NCBI GenBank assembly: GCA_009809945.1
Contig: WTPW01000188.1
Span: 130,562-194,561 of the forward strand
Source: Gigaspora margarita
Lineage: Eukaryota > Glomeromycota > Glomeromycetes > Diversisporales > Gigasporaceae
Direction: 5' to 3'
Length of the DNA: 64,000 bases
Shown here: piece after piece, positions 60,003 to 64,000 of the stretch
Numbering within the stretch: position 1 is the first letter of the stretch
How the letters are laid out: every line of letters starts with the position of its first letter
Program-made: the position numbers and the translations under genes
Notes under the pieces: model-generated
Told to the model about the DNA's origin: nothing
The model's input: the letters and a program-made list of their open reading frames with translations, nothing else
Database searches by the model: none

Positions 60003-60345
60003 AAGTTACTATATAGTAAAGTCCAAACTTTACTAAGCAAGTCGATTAAAGTTGCTCAAGTAATCTTATTTAGAAGATCAAAATACACATTCGCTGAAAT
60101 TTACAACTAAATTGGAGAACTTATTATTAATTGGTTTTTAATTTTTACGTTCAACAAAGAGATTAAAATTTTATTAACAAAATATATCTGATAAACATTA
60201 AAAATATAAGTTAAATAATAAAAAGTACTCTGATTTTGATGAAATTTCAGCATATGTGTAATTTAGTCTTCCAAACAAGTCTACTTAAGCACTAATAATC
60301 AATTTATATAGTAAAATTTAGACTTTACTATGTAACAACTATTGG
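60003..60345. repeat. Palindromic MITE family D, copy 3
   Basis: AGTTACTATATAGTAAAGTC on the left, TAGACTTTACTATGTAACAA on the right; inner TTAGAAGATCAAAATACACA / TAGTCTTCCAAACAAGTCTA. Flanked on both sides by AATAAGCTACC motifs (59970-59990, 60375-60425), which are part of a larger repeat shared with copy 2. Confidence 0.75.
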
Positions 60346-60486
60346 CAACTAACCAAAAATTGATTATATCTGAAAATAAGCTACCTAGATATTAGTGTCC
60401 AAAATCGTTCAAAAAAGGTAGCTTATTAAACAAGTTTACTTGAATACAAAGTTAGAATTAAGAAGCTTGTTTAAAATTAAAAATAT

Positions 60487-60728
60487 ATTTATATCATTCA
60501 AACTCAAACTAGTTTGCAAACTTTAAATCAAACTTGAATCAAACTTTGTATGAAATTTGGGTTTGTTTGAGTTTTATTATTTTTTATTTGAGTTTGGTTT
60601 GAGTTTGATTATTTTTTATTTAAGTTTGGTTTGATTTCAAACTTTATAAAATTTATAGTTTGAGTTTGGTTTGATTTGGGGTTTGATCAAACTCAAATCA
60701 AACCTGGATCAAACTTTGGAACCCTACT
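60487..60728. repeat. TCAAACTCAAA repeat with GGAACCCTA end
   Basis: Inverted runs of AACTCAAACTAG / GTTTGAGTTTGG-type units, ending TTTGGAACCCTA. Lies within the LINE's RNase H region. Compare 12723-12881. Confidence 0.65.
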
Positions 60729-61013
60729 TGGTTATTCAGAATTTGAACCCAACCTATGCCCATTGAGTAGTGATTAGTGCCAATATCTGTAACTGAGCTA
60801 TCAGTATAAAATGTAAAGAAGGACTGTACAGCATTATTAAGAGCAATTTGTTGAATATAAGTATTTGCCTTATTTGGATAAAATATATTAGATACTATTT
60901 CATTATTAATATTGATTAAAGGTGGTTAAAGTAGTTTATGGATATTTAATAGCTATAGAGAAAATTAAATTTATAAAATTTGCGTATAGATTAATATGAG
61001 ATAGTAAAAAATA

Positions 61014-61636
61014 TCAACCAAGAAATTGTGTAGAGAATATAATTGGAACTTCAATAGTACAAGTATGTTGGATTCTTTTAGAGTTTAAATAACAATTTGA
61101 ACAGCATTCAATTTGTATTTCTGGAAATGGATAAAATAAGGTGTAGTTGGTATCAAAGCTAATTTTCCAATGACTAATAGATGCTTTTTTGTTATCCAGG
61201 TATTTTCTAATTTTTCCAATAATGATATTGTTATCTTGGTATGTAAGAAGCCATAGTTTGAGCTTTTTTAAAAGATAATCTATATTGTAAGCAAAGGAAT
61301 TAATACCAGAAGATTGGTAATTTGGTAGTAGAGTATGGTAAAGCCCATGGGAAGTAACCTTATCCTTAAGGTATAAGAACCATAATGGTTGTCTACCTTT
61401 TGGAATTTGGTGAAATCTTGGTAATAGATCTTGCCAGCAGAGTAAAGTGCTATTATCAGCAGTACAAAGCTGTTCTAGATATAGAATTTTGTAATATCTA
61501 AGCTGTTTTTTGAATTGAATATATTGTAGATATTGAATAAGAATAGGTTCAATTGGTTGATATGCATTACTAATAGTTTTTGGCCATATAATTTCTTGAT
61601 TAGCAGTTATTTGCATATTAAGATAAGTAAAAAGAG
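61014..61636 (-). pseudogene. LINE C-terminal linker frame
   Basis: A 200-plus-residue open stretch belonging to the LINE between its (absent) reverse transcriptase and RNase H, with blocks LLPRFHQIPKGRQPLWFLYL and QIECCSNCYL. The first eight residues of the apparent frame (from 61664) derive from the inserted MITE, so the apparent start codon is not a genuine LINE start. The frame stops at 61014-61016, while the RNase H frame continues elsewhere. Confidence 0.65.
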
Positions 61637-61926
61637 GACCCTGAACATCTCTCATATAGGTCATAACTGGATTTTGGCCAATTTTGGCCTAATTCACTAA
61701 AAATAACAAAATCTATTTACTTTAATAACTTCTAATCCAGTAATCAGAATTGATAAACTTTTTTTTTTAGATGCACCTTACTAATAGCTTCATTTTAAAA
61801 AAAGTTCATTCAAATTGGACCACTAGATGCCAAGATAATTGCCAAAAACAGTTTTTTGCTTCTCAAATTTTAGGTGTTTTTGCTAAAAAATTTCAAGTAT
61901 GATCTTTATACTAGATGTTTGGGGTC
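61637..61926. repeat. MITE inserted in the LINE frame
   Basis: TIRs GACCCTGAACATCTCTCATA and complement of GACCCCAAACATCTAGTATA. It separates the LINE blocks GPLFTYLNMQ and LINIPQIKII. About 290 bp, non-coding. Its GGACCCCAAAC end resembles the ends at 63250 and 63956. Confidence 0.7.
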
Positions 61927-62271
61927 CTGTAAGAAGTTGAATAATTTTAAATTTGTGGTATATTTATTAGGTCCATCAATAATAGCTGGGAATGTTGAAG
62001 TATATTTGTAGTTGACCAGCGATTGTTTTGTAATTGTTGTAGTCTAATATGTGTAGTTGTTTCTAAAATTGAAGAATTATTGATTCTATAAAGAAAGTTG
62101 GTAATATGGTGTTAAAGTTGAATGGCCCAGATATTATGGATATTATAAAGATGGTGGTTAAGCATAGTGCTATTAGAAATAGACTGTGATAAGTTTGCTT
62201 TGTGCTTGGCTACTGTTAAATATTTGGCTAAAATTTTAGCACATATTGTACATGAAAGTACTATATAGAAT

Positions 62272-62494
62272 TTTTGCTAGGAAAATAACCCTCCGAGGTT
62301 ATGTATATTTTATGAATAAAATTAAATTTGCCAGCGATCTAATAGTCTAATTTAAACAAAGTTTTTTTATTTCGTAGAGCTCACTAATCTCTACTGAATA
62401 AAAGAATTCATTTGAATAGAATCATTGAATAGCTGGTAAATTTGAATTTTGTTCACCAAATCCACATAGCCTCAGAGGGTCGTTTTCCTAGCAA
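62272..62494. repeat. MITE with TTTGCTAGGAAAA ends
   Basis: TTTTGCTAGGAAAATAACCC, TCCGAGGTTATGT and AATTAAATTTGCCAG are all matched inverted on the right (TTTTCCTAGCAAA at the end). Arms about 65 bp; 223 bp in total. Confidence 0.85.
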
Positions 62495-63240
62495 AGATCC
62501 CATATTATGAATTCTATATTCAAGTATTGGGATAATTACAGTAATAATAACATATATAATATGTTTGTCTGTAATTTTTTTGGTACTGGCAATATTAACT
62601 AGTTGAAAAATCTCTTCTTGAATAAGTTGGATTGTTTAGATATTTTGTTATCTAAAGTAAACAAATATTCCAAAATTTTGAATAGTTGGTTTTTAGAAAT
62701 TCTTGGTATATTACAGTTAAGAAAAGAGATATTGTAATTAGTGTTATTATGGAGCTTCCAAAAATTAGCTAATTTCTAGGTGAGTAGTTGGTTTAGCTGA
62801 AGTATCAGGTGTAATTTTAGGCAAAATTTTATAATTCTGGTCAAAGTTACAAAATTATTTTTGACCAATAGTATAGATTTATTAATAATATATAATAATT
62901 AATAACTTTTGATCTATTGGACCAAATTTGATGATTTAACTACCTAAATGATCCTCTCAATGAGAGGATTCTAGTAAGCCCAATATCATAAGGAAAGTAA
63001 TATTTTCCATTTTATCATATTCTATATATATATAGTATAAATACTAATTGTATTTTTATTATAATATTCAAATTTGAATTCTCAATAACTATTTATCCAA
63101 ATGAGCTAAAATTTTTAATATAAATAGATATAAAACTAATTTATATCATATTAAAATTTTAGCTAAATCAGATTATTATTTCTTGTAAAATTGCTTAAGA
63201 ACTGTATATAATTTGTTAAATTATTTTAGGGTAAAATTGG
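62495..63240. other. AT-rich spacer
   Basis: No family recognised. A minus-strand stretch at about 62580-62740 reads NYNISFLNCNIPRISKNQ and could be a relic of the LINE's endonuclease start, but this is weak. Confidence 0.35.
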
Positions 63241-63244
63241 TTTT

Positions 63245-63958
63245 TAGCAATCACAAGAGGACCCCAAACAATCTATATAATGTCATATTTAAAAAATTGC
63301 TAATGGATGGCCATTTTTTTTAAAAATGTTATATTTGAAATGTAGATATTGAGTAAAAAGGTTATATTTAAAAATAGGTAATGGGCAAAATAAGTATATT
63401 TAAAAGAATACTAACGGGGTGATTTTTTTAAATGTTATATTTGAAAAGTGGTAATGAAAATAGTGAGCATTAGTTATGCTTTTTTTTTTTTTTTTTTTTT
63501 TTNNNNNNNNNNNNNNNNNNNNNNNNNNNNNNNNNNNNNNNNNNNNNNNNNNNNNNNNNNNNNNNNNNNNNNNNNNNNNNNNNNNNNNNNNNNNNNNNNN
63601 NNNNNNNNNNNNNNNNNNNNNNNNNNNNNNNNNNNNNNNNNNNNNNNNNNNNNNNNNNNNNNNNNNNNNNNNNNNNNTTACAGTTTTTTTTATTTTATTT
63701 TTCTTTTTTATTTTTTTTTTTAGAGAGAGTGTCAGTTCTGGTTTTTTTTTAGAGAATGTTAGTTTGATATTTTTTTTTGAAAGCTTATATTTTGAATATT
63801 TTTTGAAAGCTTATATTTCGAAAATTGGTAAGCTATACCAAACTTGCTACCTGATGTTTGAAATCTAGCTAATATATACCAAAGTAGAACCACTAACCAA
63901 AAAAATTTTTACTATGATCCTCAAATATAACCTCTAATAGATTATTCGGGGTCTATCG
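63245..63958. repeat. TIR element containing the assembly gap
   Basis: Left end GAGGACCCCAAACAATCTAT; the right end is the complement of TAGACCCCGAATAATCTATT. Both subterminal regions repeat TTATATTTGAAAA / AAGCTTATATTTCGAAAA motifs. A T-run of 24 and the gap fill the centre. Confidence 0.7.
63503..63677. other. Assembly gap (175 N)
   Basis: Unsequenced bases bordered by a poly-T run. The frames that cross it have no meaning. Confidence 1.
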
Positions 63959-63964
63959 CAAGTA

Positions 63965-64000
63965 GTCATTACATATTAAAGTCTAAATTTTACTATATAG
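63965..64000. repeat. Palindromic MITE family D, start of copy 4 (cut by window end)
   Basis: TACATATTAAAGTCTAAATT followed by TTACTATATAG matches the outer end of copies 1-3. The rest lies outside the window. Confidence 0.55.

Larger units (their letters stand above)
59108..62230 (-). mobile_element. LINE fragment, minus strand, several insertions
   Basis: The 3' end is at 59108: T-run, then GGTGTTAAGGTGAGGTTTTG, i.e. the complement of the LINE 3' end at 45560-45735. Moving upstream (rightwards): the RNase H start at about 60730-60845 (FFTFYTDSSV, SMGIGWVQILNN); a linker frame at 61014-61636 (QIPKGRQPLWFLYL, CSNCYLNSKR); and, past a MITE, SSILETTTHIRLQQLQNN and LNHHLYNIHNIWAI at about 61960-62220. 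Endonuclease and reverse transcriptase were not recognised. MITE family D copies and an AT-rich repeat separate the RNase H start from the 3' end. Confidence 0.75.

Noticed and set aside
63448-63868. Frames of 91 and 130 residues
   Set aside because: They run through poly-T and the run of N and have no information content.

Overview
The window looks like nuclear DNA of an arbuscular mycorrhizal fungus (Glomeromycotina; Rhizophagus, Diversispora or Gigaspora type). The DNA is very AT-rich. Genes have many short GT-AG introns. The gene families (TPR- and Sel1-linked protein kinases, AIG1-type GTPases) are ones known to be expanded in this group, and repeats fill most of the space between genes. 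The assignment rests on gene style and families seen by eye, not on a database search.

Host genes. (1) At 2674-9674 (+) lies a protein kinase followed by about 55 tandem TPR motifs. Only the kinase and the first four TPRs are open; the rest carries about ten breaks and is built from copies of a 12-TPR block of about 1.22 kb. (2) At 36158-39847 (+) lies an intact 15-exon GH92 alpha-mannosidase (812 residues, N-terminal membrane anchor). (3) At 49574-51538 (-) lies an intact 7-exon AIG1-like protein with two P-loop domains and a membrane segment between them. (4) At 53279-54400 (+) lies a divergently transcribed 5-exon AIG1-like GTPase with a C-terminal tail anchor. (5) At 56070-57760 (+) lies a decayed kinase/Sel1 pseudogene split by a 530-bp palindrome.

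Repeats. 9.7-34.5 kb is almost gene-free. It holds a T-rich block inside a 3.5-kb terminal-inverted-repeat (TIR) element, a defective hAT transposon with a perfect 8-bp target duplication (18121-21059), two satellite families, three tRNA-headed A-tailed retroposons, and many palindromic MITEs or foldbacks. 40-48 kb and 54.5-64 kb hold two 3' LINE fragments with RNase H remnants (one per strand), hAT-type MITEs, TTAA-flanked MITEs and a palindromic MITE family present three to four times. I recognised no LTR element, Polinton or other virus-like element, and no toxin gene. There is an assembly gap at 63503-63677.

How it fits together. The intact genes are islands in repeat DNA. The GH92 gene is flanked by a diverged direct duplication (about 34.6-35.1 and 42.0-42.9 kb). 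The two AIG1 genes share a 1.74-kb divergent intergenic region. The most striking themes are the 12-TPR higher-order array and the foldback elements that carry telomere-like CCCTAA runs at their centres.
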